Positions 17,923-27,779 of a stretch of DNA of 64,000 nt are shown one piece after another. The notes beneath the pieces were generated by a model, which searched no databases, was not told the origin of the DNA, and saw nothing but the letters and a program-made list of their open reading frames with translations. The stretch's first letter is position 1. Every line of letters begins with the position of its first letter. Made by a program: the position numbers and the translations under genes. Source of the stretch: Perlabentimonas gracilis (GTDB taxonomy: Bacteria > Bacteroidota > Bacteroidia > Bacteroidales > Tenuifilaceae); contig NZ_JAANIG010000012.1 in NCBI RefSeq assembly GCF_011174675.1, positions 1-64,000 of the forward strand. Reading direction: 5' to 3'.

Positions 17923-20463
17923 CTAGTTAGTCGACTCAGGATCAGGTTTTACCTCTTTAGGGTTCTCATTTTTCTTTATTTTGATTACAATCTCATCCTC
18001 CTTCTTGTTGTAATCAACGCAAATGGTATCGCCAACCTTAATCTCGCTCTTTATAATTACCTCAGCCATCTCATCCTCAAGGTATTTTTGTATTGCGCGT
18101 TTCAATGGTCTGGCTCCATACTGCACATCGTAACCTTTTTCGGCCACAAAATCCTTAGCGGTTTTTGTCAGCTCAATGATATATCCCAAATTATGTATCC
18201 TTTCGAATAGTCCCTTAAGCTCAATATCGATAATCTTGTGTATATCATTACGAGTAAGCGAGTTGAACATAATAACATCATCAATCCTGTTAAGGAATTC
18301 GGGAGCAAACGCTTTCTTAAGGGCCTTTTGAATTATGCTCTTGGCATAATCGTTATTGGCCGACTCGCTAGTGTTGGTTTTGAAACCTACACCCTGACCA
18401 AAATCTTTCAGCTCTCGGGTACCAATATTTGAGGTCATGATGATGATGGTATTCTTAAAGTCCACCCTGCGCCCCAAGCTATCGGTTAGCTGACCTTCAT
18501 CGAGCACCTGAAGCAGAATATGGAACACATCGGGGTGTGCTTTTTCAATCTCATCGAGAAGAACTACGGAGTAGGGCTTACGCCTAACCTTTTCGGTAAG
18601 CTGGCCACCTTCCTCATAACCCACATAGCCTGGAGGCGCTCCAATAAGGCGCGATACAGAGAATTTCTCCATATACTCACTCATATCTATGCGGATAAGG
18701 TTATCGGTGGTATCGAACAAATATTTTGCAAGCACCTTAGCCAGCTGGGTTTTACCAACACCCGTTGGCCCAAGGAAAACAAAGGTTCCAATGGGTTTAT
18801 TGGGATCCTTAAGCCCAGCACGGTTACGCTGAATCGATTTTACTATCTTTCCGATGGCCTCATCCTGCCCAATAACCGAGTCCTTTAGCTCTTCGCCCAT
18901 CTTTAGCAATCGTGTACCCTCGGCTTGGGCAATGCGCTGAACCGGAACACCGGTCATCATGGCAACCACCTCGGCCACCTTTTCGTCATCTACTATCTCA
19001 CGATGCTTAACCAGCTCACGCTCCCAACGCTGCTGCTCACGCTCGAGTTGCTCTAGGAACTGCTTCTCGCGATCCCTGAAGCTGGCAGCCGATTCAAAAT
19101 CTTGATTCTTTACAGCCTTAAGTTTCTCGGCCTTAGCCTCTTCTATCTGCTTTTCTAAAGCAATTATTTTCTCAGGAACCTTGATGTTTGAGATATGTAC
19201 TCGCGACCCCGACTCGTCTAGGGCGTCAATGGCCTTATCGGGCAGGTGCCTATCGGAAATGTAGCGCATGGTGAGCTTAACGCAGGCATCAATGGCCTCT
19301 GGTGTGTAAGAAACATTATGGTGATCCTCGTATCGTTCCTTAATCTTGTTGAGAATTTCAACGGTTTCATCTGGCGAGGTTGGCTCAACCATTACCTTTT
19401 GAAAACGACGCTCTAAGGCACCATCCTTCTCAATGTGCTCACGGTACTCGTCGAGGGTAGTTGCCCCAATGCATTGCAGCTCGCCACGGGCAAGCGCTGG
19501 TTTAAGCATATTGGCAGCATCCAACGATCCTGTGGCACCTCCAGCACCAACAATGGTATGAATTTCATCGATGAAAAGGATAACATCCTGGGTTTTTGAG
19601 AGCTCGTTTAGAATGGCCTTCATCCGCTCCTCAAACTGACCACGATACTTAGTACCTGCAACTATTGAGGCCAAGTCGAGGGTTACCACGCGCTTGTTAA
19701 ACAGTACGCGAGATACTTTACGCTTGGCTATTCGCATAGCTAACCCCTCGGCAATGGCCGATTTACCAACACCTGGCTCCCCTATAAGTATTGGATTATT
19801 CTTCTTTCTACGGCTAAGAATTTGGGCAATGCGTTCAATCTCCTTTTCGCGCCCAACAATAGGGTCGAGCCTATTCTCCTCTGCGGCCTTGGTTAAATCA
19901 ATGCCAAAGTTATCTAGAACAGGTGTATCGCTAGCAGGTTTTCCGGGGGTGGGCTGTGGCCCTCTGGGTGTTCCTCCAAACGATCGCTCATCGTCCTCAT
20001 CGGAGAATTCTGCTTTTGTTTCAATAATCTCAGGTTTCATCTCTGCTTTAACAGTATAGTAATCAATATTTTTTTCATCAAGCATCTGTGTTACCAGGCT
20101 ATTCTCGTCTTTAAGTATAGCAAGTAAAAGATGCGCTGTATTAATATTTTCAGTTTTGAGCTCCCGGGCAACTAGTGTTACCAGTTTAAGCACTCTTTCG
20201 GCTGATTTGAAAAGCGGGAGGCTATCGGGATCGACTAGAGGAGAGGATTGTTCTGCCCCCCTAATCTTGGTTTCTATTTGATCCTTGGCTTCGGAAAGGT
20301 TGATTCCAAGCTCAAGCAAGATATTAATGGCCATACCCTCACCATCGCGAAGGATACCCAAAAACAGATGTTCTGTTCCAATGCTCGAGTTTCCTAGTCT
20401 TACAGCCTCTTCGCGGCTATAGCTCAACACCTCTTTAATCTTATTTGAAAATTTGTAGTCCAT
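17923..20463 (-). CDS. clpC: ATP-dependent Clp protease ATP-binding subunit ClpC
   Basis: An 846-residue AAA+ unfoldase that feeds substrates to ClpP. It has the double Clp_N repeat (about 1-145), AAA module 1 with Walker [10 protein letters not shown], a middle domain with a UVR motif (around [17 protein letters not shown]), which distinguishes ClpC from ClpB and ClpA, AAA module 2 with Walker [10 protein letters not shown], and a D2-small C-terminal domain. The tail is acidic and lysine-rich ([13 protein letters not shown]). The gene stands alone; 319 bp separate its start from the divergent gyrA. Confidence 0.96.
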   Translation of the reverse strand: MDYKFSNKIKEVLSYSREEAVRLGNSSIGTEHLFLGILRDGEGMAINILLELGINLSEAKDQIETKIRGAEQSSPLVDPDSLPLFKSAERVLKLVTLVARELKTENINTAHLLLAILKDENSLVTQMLDEKNIDYYTVKAEMKPEIIETKAEFSDEDDERSFGGTPRGPQPTPGKPASDTPVLDNFGIDLTKAAEENRLDPIVGREKEIERIAQILSRRKKNNPILIGEPGVGKSAIAEGLAMRIAKRKVSRVLFNKRVVTLDLASIVAGTKYRGQFEERMKAILNELSKTQDVILFIDEIHTIVGAGGATGSLDAANMLKPALARGELQCIGATTLDEYREHIEKDGALERRFQKVMVEPTSPDETVEILNKIKERYEDHHNVSYTPEAIDACVKLTMRYISDRHLPDKAIDALDESGSRVHISNIKVPEKIIALEKQIEEAKAEKLKAVKNQDFESAASFRDREKQFLEQLEREQQRWERELVKHREIVDDEKVAEVVAMMTGVPVQRIAQAEGTRLLKMGEELKDSVIGQDEAIGKIVKSIQRNRAGLKDPNKPIGTFVFLGPTGVGKTQLAKVLAKYLFDTTDNLIRIDMSEYMEKFSVSRLIGAPPGYVGYEEGGQLTEKVRRKPYSVVLLDEIEKAHPDVFHILLQVLDEGQLTDSLGRRVDFKNTIIIMTSNIGTRELKDFGQGVGFKTNTSESANNDYAKSIIQKALKKAFAPEFLNRIDDVIMFNSLTRNDIHKIIDIELKGLFERIHNLGYIIELTKTAKDFVAEKGYDVQYGARPLKRAIQKYLEDEMAEVIIKSEIKVGDTICVDYNKKEDEIVIKIKKNENPKEVKPDPESTN

Positions 20464-20782
20464 TTATTCATTAAATTTTTCCGATACTAAAGTAATACAG
20501 TATAACAGATTTACCAACTCTATGTTGCCAAATTGAGCTAACATTTCGTAAAATATTTCTTTATCAAAAACCAAACTTATTGCTTACCATTGAAATAGCT
20601 CGCTGCTTAGCTCATATGATTTTCAGAGAAAATTAAGCATAAAAACCAGCAACGGAGTAGCCTGTAAATATGTTGATAAATAGTGTGTAGCTTGGGCTGT
20701 TTTATAAGATAAAATTGGTACATTAGCGGGTTTTAAATTTGGTATGAAGTAAACCGTTTTTATTAAAGTAATACTTTTATAA
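20464..20782. other. Divergent intergenic region between clpC and gyrA
   Basis: This 319-bp AT-rich stretch carries no credible gene and should hold the divergent promoters of clpC and gyrA. I see no clear TAnnTTTG/TTTG pair. Both flanks contain a similar sequence next to the start codons, AGTAATAC, in opposite orientation (plus strand 20491-20498 region by clpC and 20765-20772 region by gyrA), which may be coincidental. Confidence 0.4.
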
Positions 20783-23278
20783 ATGACTGGAGAAGATAAA
20801 ATTAAAGTGGTTAACATCGAGGAGGAGATGAAGACTGCCTACATTGATTACTCAATGTCGGTAATTGTATCAAGAGCATTGCCCGATGTTAGAGATGGAT
20901 TAAAACCAGTTCACCGCCGCGTTTTGTTTGGTATGACGGGGTTAGGGTTATCATCAGGAAAATCCTACAAGAAATCGGCCCGTATTGTGGGTGAGGTTTT
21001 AGGTAAGTATCACCCTCATGGCGACTCGTCGGTATACGATGCTATGGTTAGGATGGCTCAAATTTGGTCGCTTCGATACCCACTGGTTGAGGGGCAAGGT
21101 AACTTCGGGTCAATTGATGGGGACAGCCCCGCAGCAATGCGTTACACGGAAGCGCGCTTGCAAAAGATATCGGATGATGTCCTGGCCGATTTGGATAAGA
21201 ACACAGTCGATTTTAGGCTAAACTTCGATGACTCGTTGGAGGAGCCTACTGTTCTACCCACACGAATACCCTTATTGCTTGTTAACGGCACCTCTGGTAT
21301 TGCAGTGGGAATGGCTACCAATATGCCTCCACATAACCTGTCGGAGGTGGTAGACGCAACCTGTGCATATATCGATAACAAGGATATTGATATTGAAGAT
21401 CTTATCAAGTATCTGCACGGACCCGATTTCCCAACTGGAGGTATTATTTACGGTATTCAGGGCATCAAGGATGCATACCGCACCGGCAAGGGTAGGGTTG
21501 TTATTCGCTCTGCCACCGAGATTGAGCAAACCGAGTCGGGGCGTGCAAAAATTATAGTAACCGAAACCCCATACATGGTGAATAAGGCCGATATGATCAA
21601 AAAGATCGCCGACCTTATTAACGAGAAGAAGATTGAGGGGATCAGCTACATCAATGACGAATCGGACAGGAACGGAACACGAGTTGTAATAATACTTAAG
21701 AGGGAGGCTGTTGCCAATGTTGTGCTGAACAACTTGTTCAAACAATCTCAGCTACAATCCTCTTTCTCAATAAACAACATAGCCCTGGTTGATGGAAGGC
21801 CTAAGCTGCTAAACCTTAAGGATCTCATCAGGTTGTTCGTGAGCCATCGACATGATGTTATCATTCGTCGTACACATTACGAGCTCGATCAGGCGCAGAA
21901 ACGTGCTCATATCCTTGAGGGTTTACTAATTGCCATCGACAACATCGATGAGGTAATTGCAATTATCCGCGCAGCACAAACCCCCGAGGAGGCTCGTGAG
22001 AAATTAATGGAGCGCTTTGACCTGTCGGATCTACAGGCCCGTGCCATCATCGATATGAGGCTAAGAAGCCTAACCGGTCTTGAGCGCGATAAGGTGAAGG
22101 AGGAACACGCCGAGCTAATGAAAATGATTGAGTACTACAATCAGGTTCTCCAGGACGAAACACTCCAGATGAAAATAATAAAGGATGAACTGCTCGAGGT
22201 GAAGGCTAAGTATGGTGATGCTCGAAGAACACAAATAGTTCCCGATGCCGAGGAGTTTAACCCAGAGGATTTTTATGCTGATGAGGATGTAGTAATTACC
22301 ATTTCGCATCTCGGGTACATTAAGCGTACTCCGCTTACTGAGTACAGGTTACAGGCAAGGGGAGGGGTAGGCACCAAAGGTGTAGCAGCTCGCGATGAGG
22401 ACTTTATAGAGCACCTTTTTGTTGCCTCAATGCACAACACCATGCTTTTCTTTACCGAGAATGGGAAGTGCTTCTGGCTCAAGGTGTACGAGATTCCCGA
22501 AGGCGCCAAATCATCTAAAGGTCGCGCAATCCAAAACCTTATCAATATTGAGCCAGAGGATAAGGTTAAGGCTTACATCAACGTAAAAACTTTGAATGAT
22601 CCCGAGTATGTGAGTAAAAATTTCATCATTTTGGGAACAAAGAAGGGCATAATTAAGAAAACCTCGCTTGAGGCTTATAGCCGTCCACGACAAAATGGTG
22701 TAATTGCCATCACCGTAAAGGATGGTGATCAGCTGCTGGAGGCATGCTTAACCGATGGCAACTGCCATATGATGCTTGCTGCAAAGAATGGCAAAGCCAT
22801 TAAGTTCCCCGAGAACCTTGTTCGAGCCATAGGAAGAACTGGAGGAGGAGTGAGGGGAATATCCATAAGCCCCGATGACGAGGTGATTGGCATGGTTTGT
22901 GTTAACAATGAAGAAAAGGTTGATATTCTGGTGGTTTCAGAGAAGGGGTATGGCAAACGTTCAAGTTTTGATGATTATCGAATTACCAATAGAGGTGGAA
23001 AAGGAGTAAAGACCATCAATATCACCGAAAAAACTGGTAAGCTAATTGCTGTTAAGGCTGCTTCGGACAGTAACGACCTGATGATTATCAACAAAAGCGG
23101 CATAACCATTAGGCTTGCAGTTTCCGATGTTAGACTTGCTGGTAGAGCAACACAAGGCGTTAAGCTAATAAACCTTAGGAATGGCGACACCATTGCAGCA
23201 GTAACAAAGGTAGATGCAGCTCCAGAAGTGGATCAAGACCAAGCTGTTAATGAAGTACAAGATGAGAGTGAAAACTAA
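20783..23278 (+). CDS. gyrA: DNA gyrase subunit A
   Basis: The DNA-cleaving and -rejoining subunit of gyrase, acting with GyrB to introduce negative supercoils. The catalytic tyrosine is Tyr121 in AMRYTEAR. The quinolone-determining region reads [15 protein letters not shown], with the serine and aspartate equivalent to E. coli Ser83 and Asp87 retained, so no resistance substitution is visible there. The C-terminal beta-pinwheel contains a GyrA-box-like NRGGKGV, favouring GyrA over ParC. Length is 831 residues with an acidic tail. Translation starts at ATG without a Shine-Dalgarno. Confidence 0.96.
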   Translation: MTGEDKIKVVNIEEEMKTAYIDYSMSVIVSRALPDVRDGLKPVHRRVLFGMTGLGLSSGKSYKKSARIVGEVLGKYHPHGDSSVYDAMVRMAQIWSLRYPLVEGQGNFGSIDGDSPAAMRYTEARLQKISDDVLADLDKNTVDFRLNFDDSLEEPTVLPTRIPLLLVNGTSGIAVGMATNMPPHNLSEVVDATCAYIDNKDIDIEDLIKYLHGPDFPTGGIIYGIQGIKDAYRTGKGRVVIRSATEIEQTESGRAKIIVTETPYMVNKADMIKKIADLINEKKIEGISYINDESDRNGTRVVIILKREAVANVVLNNLFKQSQLQSSFSINNIALVDGRPKLLNLKDLIRLFVSHRHDVIIRRTHYELDQAQKRAHILEGLLIAIDNIDEVIAIIRAAQTPEEAREKLMERFDLSDLQARAIIDMRLRSLTGLERDKVKEEHAELMKMIEYYNQVLQDETLQMKIIKDELLEVKAKYGDARRTQIVPDAEEFNPEDFYADEDVVITISHLGYIKRTPLTEYRLQARGGVGTKGVAARDEDFIEHLFVASMHNTMLFFTENGKCFWLKVYEIPEGAKSSKGRAIQNLINIEPEDKVKAYINVKTLNDPEYVSKNFIILGTKKGIIKKTSLEAYSRPRQNGVIAITVKDGDQLLEACLTDGNCHMMLAAKNGKAIKFPENLVRAIGRTGGGVRGISISPDDEVIGMVCVNNEEKVDILVVSEKGYGKRSSFDDYRITNRGGKGVKTINITEKTGKLIAVKAASDSNDLMIINKSGITIRLAVSDVRLAGRATQGVKLINLRNGDTIAAVTKVDAAPEVDQDQAVNEVQDESEN

Positions 23279-23339
23279 CCATTACTTTACATAGTATTGT
23301 ACTAGAACAATAAATTGATTATTAATCATAAACCAAAAC

Positions 23340-24659
23340 ATGATGAAACGAATAATTTTATTTTTATCTGTAGTTGTTATGGCGAGCAGCGTGTTTGCCC
23401 AAACATCAAAGCAGGTTAACTTCAGCTCATTAGAGAGAAAAATCGAAAAAAGTAATAGTAACCTTGAGCACGAGAAACGCAGCACAAGGTACAAAACATG
23501 GCTTTCGCATGGCGAACTTATGTTTGATATATACGATGCAATGACATTAAGTGCCACAACAGGTATGTCGATTAGTGAATTTAACATAATTGTTGGAACG
23601 CCCAAGGAGGAAACTGAAAAGGAAATTGATGGCCAAATGGTTACTGAGTACAAAATGGATAGGGTTAATTTCTACTTCATTAATGGAGTGCTCGAGTACT
23701 GGACTTTCACCGACGAGCTAGTAGAAAATCCACTTAGGGTAGCCTACGACAGCTTCCTAAAAGCAAAAGAGCTCGACGATAAGGGAAGGGCAGACAAAAG
23801 CCTTTCTGAAAATCTTAACAAGCTTAAGTACATGTATGTAACCGAAGGAACAAGCAACTATACCAAGAAAAATTACCTGAAATCTGCGGAGTACTTTGAG
23901 ATTGCAGTGGAAATAGGTGAGCATCCTCTTGTTAACTATGTTGATACTGTTGTTATATACTATGCTGGACTATCGGCCCAGGTTGGTGGCGATAATGAAA
24001 AGGCTATTAGACTATACAAGAAAGCCTTAGAATATAATTATGGTACCGATGGCAACATATATTACAATATATTTGAAGCTTACTCTCAACTTGGTAAAGC
24101 CAAGGAGGGAGTTGAGTACCTTAAGGAAGGGTTTGTAAAATATCCTAAGAACCAAGCAGTTTTGTATGGTCTAATTAACTACTACATTGCACAGGGTGAT
24201 GACCCACAGCTAGTGCTCGAGTATATCCATCAGGCAATGGAGACCGACCCCAATGAGCCATCGCTTCATTTTGCTGAGGGGACACTTCACGATAAACTAG
24301 ATAATACCGATAAGGCTATGGCTGCTTACATTAAGGCAATTGAGCTTAATCCAGAGTTTTTTGATGCACAGTACAACCTTGCAGCCCTTTACTTCAACCA
24401 GGGGGTAAAACTGCTGGAGGAAGCCAATAAGGTTCCAGCCAGAGAAGTTGACAGATATGACGAGGTTATGGCTAAGGCAAATGCTGAGTTTAAGAAAAGT
24501 ATTAAACCCATGGAAAAGGCTTACAAGCTAAATCCAAGCAGCCCTGAGGTTGTTGAGACCCTTAGAAACCTTTATTTCCGGTTCCGTAATGAGGATGAAA
24601 GTTTCCAGAAGAAATACGAAGAGATGAATGAAATTCATCAGAGTATGAAAGAGCAGTAG
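23340..24659 (+). CDS. Secreted tetratricopeptide-repeat protein
   Basis: A 439-residue exported protein with a signal peptide (MKRIILFLSVVVMASSVFAQ) and a series of tetratricopeptide repeats from about residue 160 to 415, for example SAEYFEIAVEIGE, KAIRLYKKALEYN and KAMAAYIKAIELNPE. TPR proteins of this type act as scaffolds in the periplasm or at the outer membrane; the specific partner is unknown. It lies 61 bp after gyrA with a small inverted repeat (TGATTATTAATCA, 23316-23328) between them, so it may have its own control. A terminator follows directly. Confidence 0.87.
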   Translation: MMKRIILFLSVVVMASSVFAQTSKQVNFSSLERKIEKSNSNLEHEKRSTRYKTWLSHGELMFDIYDAMTLSATTGMSISEFNIIVGTPKEETEKEIDGQMVTEYKMDRVNFYFINGVLEYWTFTDELVENPLRVAYDSFLKAKELDDKGRADKSLSENLNKLKYMYVTEGTSNYTKKNYLKSAEYFEIAVEIGEHPLVNYVDTVVIYYAGLSAQVGGDNEKAIRLYKKALEYNYGTDGNIYYNIFEAYSQLGKAKEGVEYLKEGFVKYPKNQAVLYGLINYYIAQGDDPQLVLEYIHQAMETDPNEPSLHFAEGTLHDKLDNTDKAMAAYIKAIELNPEFFDAQYNLAALYFNQGVKLLEEANKVPAREVDRYDEVMAKANAEFKKSIKPMEKAYKLNPSSPEVVETLRNLYFRFRNEDESFQKKYEEMNEIHQSMKEQ

Positions 24660-24680
24660 AGGTTAACTTTATCATAATGG

Positions 24681-24711
24681 GGCTAGCATTAATTTGCTGG
24701 CCTTTTTTTTT
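24681..24711 (+). terminator. Terminator after the TPR gene
   Basis: GGCTAGCA and TGCTGGCC pair (one G-T) across a short loop and are followed by nine T. Confidence 0.85.
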
Positions 24712-24809
24712 ATAGCGTAAACCCAAGTAATAGAATAGGGTAATAGCGAAATCATCTATTTAACATAATATGGATTATGTAACAATAAAGGAATTGCAAT
24801 AAATAATTA

Positions 24810-24828
24810 AAATCATTGAAAATGATTT
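24810..24828. promoter_or_regulatory. Inverted repeat upstream of the acidic small protein gene
   Basis: AAATCATT and AATGATTT form a perfect 8-bp inverted repeat around GAA, 130 bp before the ATG of the 107-residue protein. It vaguely resembles a Fur-type palindrome, but the match is not good enough to name a regulator. Confidence 0.35.
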
Positions 24829-24957
24829 CTCACAATAGCTTTTATAATTATTGAAAATACTTATTTTTGGCAAGCAATCTGTTTGAAAAAATCCATTGCG
24901 TGTATACTCTGTTTTAATAATTAATGTATTATTGTAATATAAATATCATATCTATCT

Positions 24958-25281
24958 ATGAACAAGAAGAAACTGGTAATCAGCTACAAAAACCTTTCTC
25001 CAGAGATTTTGGCATTAGTTAAGAAGAAGTATCCATACGGATATCAGGATCACGTTATTAAGGTGACAAAACCAAACAACGAGTTTTTTTATGCCATCAC
25101 GCTCGATACTGAAGATGCAAGCTATTTGATTAAGGTAAATGTAAAGATTGATACCAAGCCAAAGGACGATGACGATGAGAAAGGATTCTTTAGCGATTCC
25201 GATAGCATTGGAACGGATAATGATTCATTCCCTGATGATGTTGAGGATGAGCAGGATGACGATTACTCCGATGATGACTAA
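24958..25281 (+). CDS. Small protein with very acidic tail, unknown function
   Basis: A 107-residue cytoplasmic protein of unrecognised family. The first 70 residues form a basic, probably alpha/beta domain (KKKLVISYKNLSPEILALVKKKYPYGY). The last 35 are almost entirely Asp, Glu and Ser (for example DDDEKGFFSDSD and DDDYSDDD). Such split charge is found in nucleic-acid-mimic and chaperone-like proteins, but I cannot assign a role. Its stop codon overlaps the convergent gene at 25278 by 4 bp, and no terminator separates them. Confidence 0.75.
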   Translation: MNKKKLVISYKNLSPEILALVKKKYPYGYQDHVIKVTKPNNEFFYAITLDTEDASYLIKVNVKIDTKPKDDDDEKGFFSDSDSIGTDNDSFPDDVEDEQDDDYSDDD

Positions 25282-26180
25282 TCGATAAATTCGAGCTTAG
25301 GTTTCCCTTTTCTAAACCCTACAACCCGGCACTTTAGTCGGGTTTTGCTTTTTGCCTCACTCGCAATACGTTCGGTAAGCTTTATACCACAGCGTTTGCC
25401 CGAGATATCAATTAGAGTGAGAACATCACTTCCTACATCATATCCTTTATCTGAATAGGTGTTGGTTTTTGCTATTTCGAATTCGTAAGTCTCACCAGTC
25501 TTGTAAAAGGGATTCTCAGGCTCAACTCTAAGTTCACCAAGCCCAGTGTAGCCATAAACCTCACATTTGATGGTGTCGCCAACTTCGAAGCCGTAACTAC
25601 TAAAATGCTTAACTTTTAGGGATGCTTTGTAGCCACTTTGGCTCTTCAATATGTATAGTTCATCACTTTCAGGCATTTTATCCACCTTAATTATATTAAA
25701 CACCATTTCCTGTCCCATAAGATCGCTTAATGCATCAGGTATTTGATCGCCTTTGCAATATAGTTCAGGAATCCCCTTCCGTACACGTGCAACTACTAGT
25801 CGAATTTTCGCCTTCTTGTAAGGATCGTTGCAGGCACATAGGACAGATATTGTATTCCGAAATACATCCTTAACAAGCAAAATGCTTCCCACCTGCCCCC
25901 CCTCTACAGCCTGTTCTCCAATGCAATCGAATTCGTATTCTTTTCCCTCTGTATAAACAGGATGCAAGGGCTCTAGGTAAACCTTTCCGGTACAGCTAAC
26001 CTTGTCAACCTTACAATTGACGGTAGTTCCAGGTTCAATACCGTAGAATGTATATGGCTTCTCGGGTATAAGAAGTCGTCTACCCGATTGATGTCTTAGA
26101 AGGAAAAACTCTCCCTCCTCGGGAATTAAAGTTTTTTTGAGTACCTGAAACGGATACACTTCACCTTCTATTAACTTCAT
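25278..26180 (-). CDS. Protein with two tandem copies of a beta-rich domain, unknown function
   Basis: A 300-residue soluble protein of unrecognised family built from a duplicated unit. The first half (about 40-140) and the second half (about 200-300) align over the pattern YGxExGxTxxCxV ... LEPxxPxYxxGxxYEF ... VGS ... RKGxPxL. Short beta strands separated by turns suggest OB-fold-like or S1-like modules, a guess from pattern only. There is no signal peptide. It is followed on the minus strand by the small acidic protein gene in convergent orientation. It begins 20 bp after pyrD in transcriptional order, so it is probably co-transcribed with pyrD. Confidence 0.7.
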   Translation of the reverse strand: MKLIEGEVYPFQVLKKTLIPEEGEFFLLRHQSGRRLLIPEKPYTFYGIEPGTTVNCKVDKVSCTGKVYLEPLHPVYTEGKEYEFDCIGEQAVEGGQVGSILLVKDVFRNTISVLCACNDPYKKAKIRLVVARVRKGIPELYCKGDQIPDALSDLMGQEMVFNIIKVDKMPESDELYILKSQSGYKASLKVKHFSSYGFEVGDTIKCEVYGYTGLGELRVEPENPFYKTGETYEFEIAKTNTYSDKGYDVGSDVLTLIDISGKRCGIKLTERIASEAKSKTRLKCRVVGFRKGKPKLEFID

Positions 26181-26200
26181 ATTCTATTACTTAATCCGTA

Positions 26201-27232
26201 TTATCTCAACAGTTTATTGCAGATACGCTTTACTAACGCGGGACCTTCATAAATAAAGCCTGTGTATAGCTGAACCAAGCTGGCTCCAGCCTCTAACTTA
26301 TCGAGAGCATCTTTCTCCGACATAATCCCTCCCACCCCAATAATGGGCATTTTTCCTTGTGTCTTACCATGGATATACCTTATAACCTCGGTGGATCTGT
26401 CTCGTATTGGAGCACCACTTAAACCTCCATTACCAATCTGGCTAACAGTTGTTTCGCTTGTTTTAAGCCCTTCCCTGCTGGTTGTAGTATTAGTTGCAAC
26501 AAAACCATCCAGCTGCAGCTCTACAGCTATGTCGATATTACTGTCCAGCTGTTCTTTACTTAGGTCGGGCGATACTTTTAAAAGTACTGGCTTGTGCTGT
26601 GGCTGTTGTTTTCGGTGATCTGTTATTGCTATTAAAATGGCCCTTAAATTATCGGTGTCCTGCAAAGCCTTAAGATCCTTAATATTAGGACAACTAACGT
26701 TAACCACAAAATAATCAACAAAGGGATATAACTCGGTAAAGCACTTAAGGTAATCGCCTACAGCCTCCTGATTGGGCGTTAGCGTATTTTTACCAATATT
26801 CCCCCCAACAACTACGTTACGGTTAGCTCTTCGGGCCAGCCTATTTCGCGCCTCAATAACCCCCTTGTTATTAAAGCCCATACGATTTATTAGGGCTTTG
26901 TCCTTTTTAAGGCGGAAAGAGCGTGGTTTGGGGTTACCCGGCTGGGGTTTTGGTGTTACGGTACCAATCTCAATAAATGAGAAGCCAAATGCATCAAAAT
27001 GATCAAACAGTTCGGCATTCTTATCGAACCCTGCGGCTAAACCTATGGGGTTTTTAAAATCTATCCCAAATACTTTTCGAGTGAGATTCGGATTCGACTT
27101 TGTGAATATCTTTTTAACTATGAATTTGACTCCAGGTAAAGCAAAAAATACCTTAATAAGGTTCACTACCAAGGAGTGAACTGCTTCAGGAGAAATAAGA
27201 AAGAGGATAGGACGAACAATATACTTGTACAT
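26201..27232 (-). CDS. pyrD: Dihydroorotate dehydrogenase (quinone-type architecture)
   Basis: This enzyme oxidises dihydroorotate to orotate in pyrimidine synthesis. The overall layout is class 2 (membrane-associated): an N-terminal amphipathic helical extension (YIVRPILFLISPEAVHSLV), then an FMN-binding barrel (FGIDFKNPIGLAAGFDKNAE, GFVATNTTTS, GVGGIMSEKDA). The active-site loop reads VNVSCPN with Cys181 where class 2 enzymes have serine as base; cysteine is the class 1 residue. I chose the ATG giving MYKYIVRP, because the 14 upstream residues are not family-like. The duplicated-domain gene follows 20 bp downstream. Confidence 0.92.
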   Translation of the reverse strand: MYKYIVRPILFLISPEAVHSLVVNLIKVFFALPGVKFIVKKIFTKSNPNLTRKVFGIDFKNPIGLAAGFDKNAELFDHFDAFGFSFIEIGTVTPKPQPGNPKPRSFRLKKDKALINRMGFNNKGVIEARNRLARRANRNVVVGGNIGKNTLTPNQEAVGDYLKCFTELYPFVDYFVVNVSCPNIKDLKALQDTDNLRAILIAITDHRKQQPQHKPVLLKVSPDLSKEQLDSNIDIAVELQLDGFVATNTTTSREGLKTSETTVSQIGNGGLSGAPIRDRSTEVIRYIHGKTQGKMPIIGVGGIMSEKDALDKLEAGASLVQLYTGFIYEGPALVKRICNKLLR

Positions 27233-27292
27233 AAAATTTTTTCGCAAAACTAATGCATTGCGAACTACTAACAAAACATTTAACCAATAATG

Positions 27293-27700
27293 CTACTTTG
27301 GGTGGTACTCTGTAAACGTCTTGTCGCAGTAAAATACGATCACCCGTTCAACATTCCTCTCGGATATCGCATTCTCAGAGGGTTTATCTTCAGGAGTGCT
27401 TTGCGAGATGGCAACTTGTTCGGCTGGAATGTCTTTAGGTGCATTAAGTTTGGGTGGTTCTGATGAGTCGAAAAGTGAGGTTTGTACCACTTTCCGGTAC
27501 ATATCACCGGTTCCCATTATTAGCCAGTCAGGATTGAGCTTAGGGAATTTGGCCAATATACTTTGCACCATATCAAATGAGGGTTTGTTTCTCCCTGATA
27601 GAATATGAGATATAGAACTGCGCTGAACCCCAACGATTTCAGCAAAACGAGTGGGTGCAATACCCTCTTTTGTCAGCAATTTTTGCAATCGATCCTTCAT
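27293..27700 (-). CDS. XRE-family helix-turn-helix regulator
   Basis: A 135-residue transcription factor with an N-terminal XRE/Cro helix-turn-helix (about 5-60: LLTKEGIAPTRFAEIVGV, SSISHILSGRNKPSF) followed by a less ordered tail rich in Pro, Ser and Glu and a short hydrophobic end (ERVIVFYCDKTF). I chose the ATG giving MKDRLQKLL; the longer frame would run through the promoter. A good Bacteroidetes-type promoter and palindromes lie directly upstream, so autoregulation is likely. Target genes are unknown; the neighbouring 1 kb gene-free region is a candidate place for them. Confidence 0.88.
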   Translation of the reverse strand: MKDRLQKLLTKEGIAPTRFAEIVGVQRSSISHILSGRNKPSFDMVQSILAKFPKLNPDWLIMGTGDMYRKVVQTSLFDSSEPPKLNAPKDIPAEQVAISQSTPEDKPSENAISERNVERVIVFYCDKTFTEYHPK

Positions 27701-27716
27701 ACGCCAAAGGTTTTTA

Positions 27717-27748
27717 CAAATGTAAATATTAATGTTAACATACGCAAA
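27717..27748 (-). promoter_or_regulatory. Bacteroidetes-type promoter of the XRE gene
   Basis: Read on the minus strand, a TTTG element (27745-27748) is followed after 20 nt by TACATTTG (27717-27724), matching the published Bacteroides consensus TTTG / 19-21 nt / TAnnTTTG. It sits 17 bp before the chosen start codon, so the transcript would have a very short leader. Confidence 0.7.
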
Positions 27749-27764
27749 CACTGTAAGTTTACAG
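27732..27764. promoter_or_regulatory. Palindromes overlapping the XRE promoter, candidate operators
   Basis: A perfect palindrome ATGTTAACAT (27732-27741) lies inside the promoter spacer. CTGTAA-GT-TTACAG (27751-27764) lies just upstream of the TTTG element. Their placement would let a bound repressor block RNA polymerase, so autorepression by the XRE protein is the simplest reading, although unproven. Confidence 0.45.
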
Positions 27765-27779
27765 GTGGCAACTTCTCGT

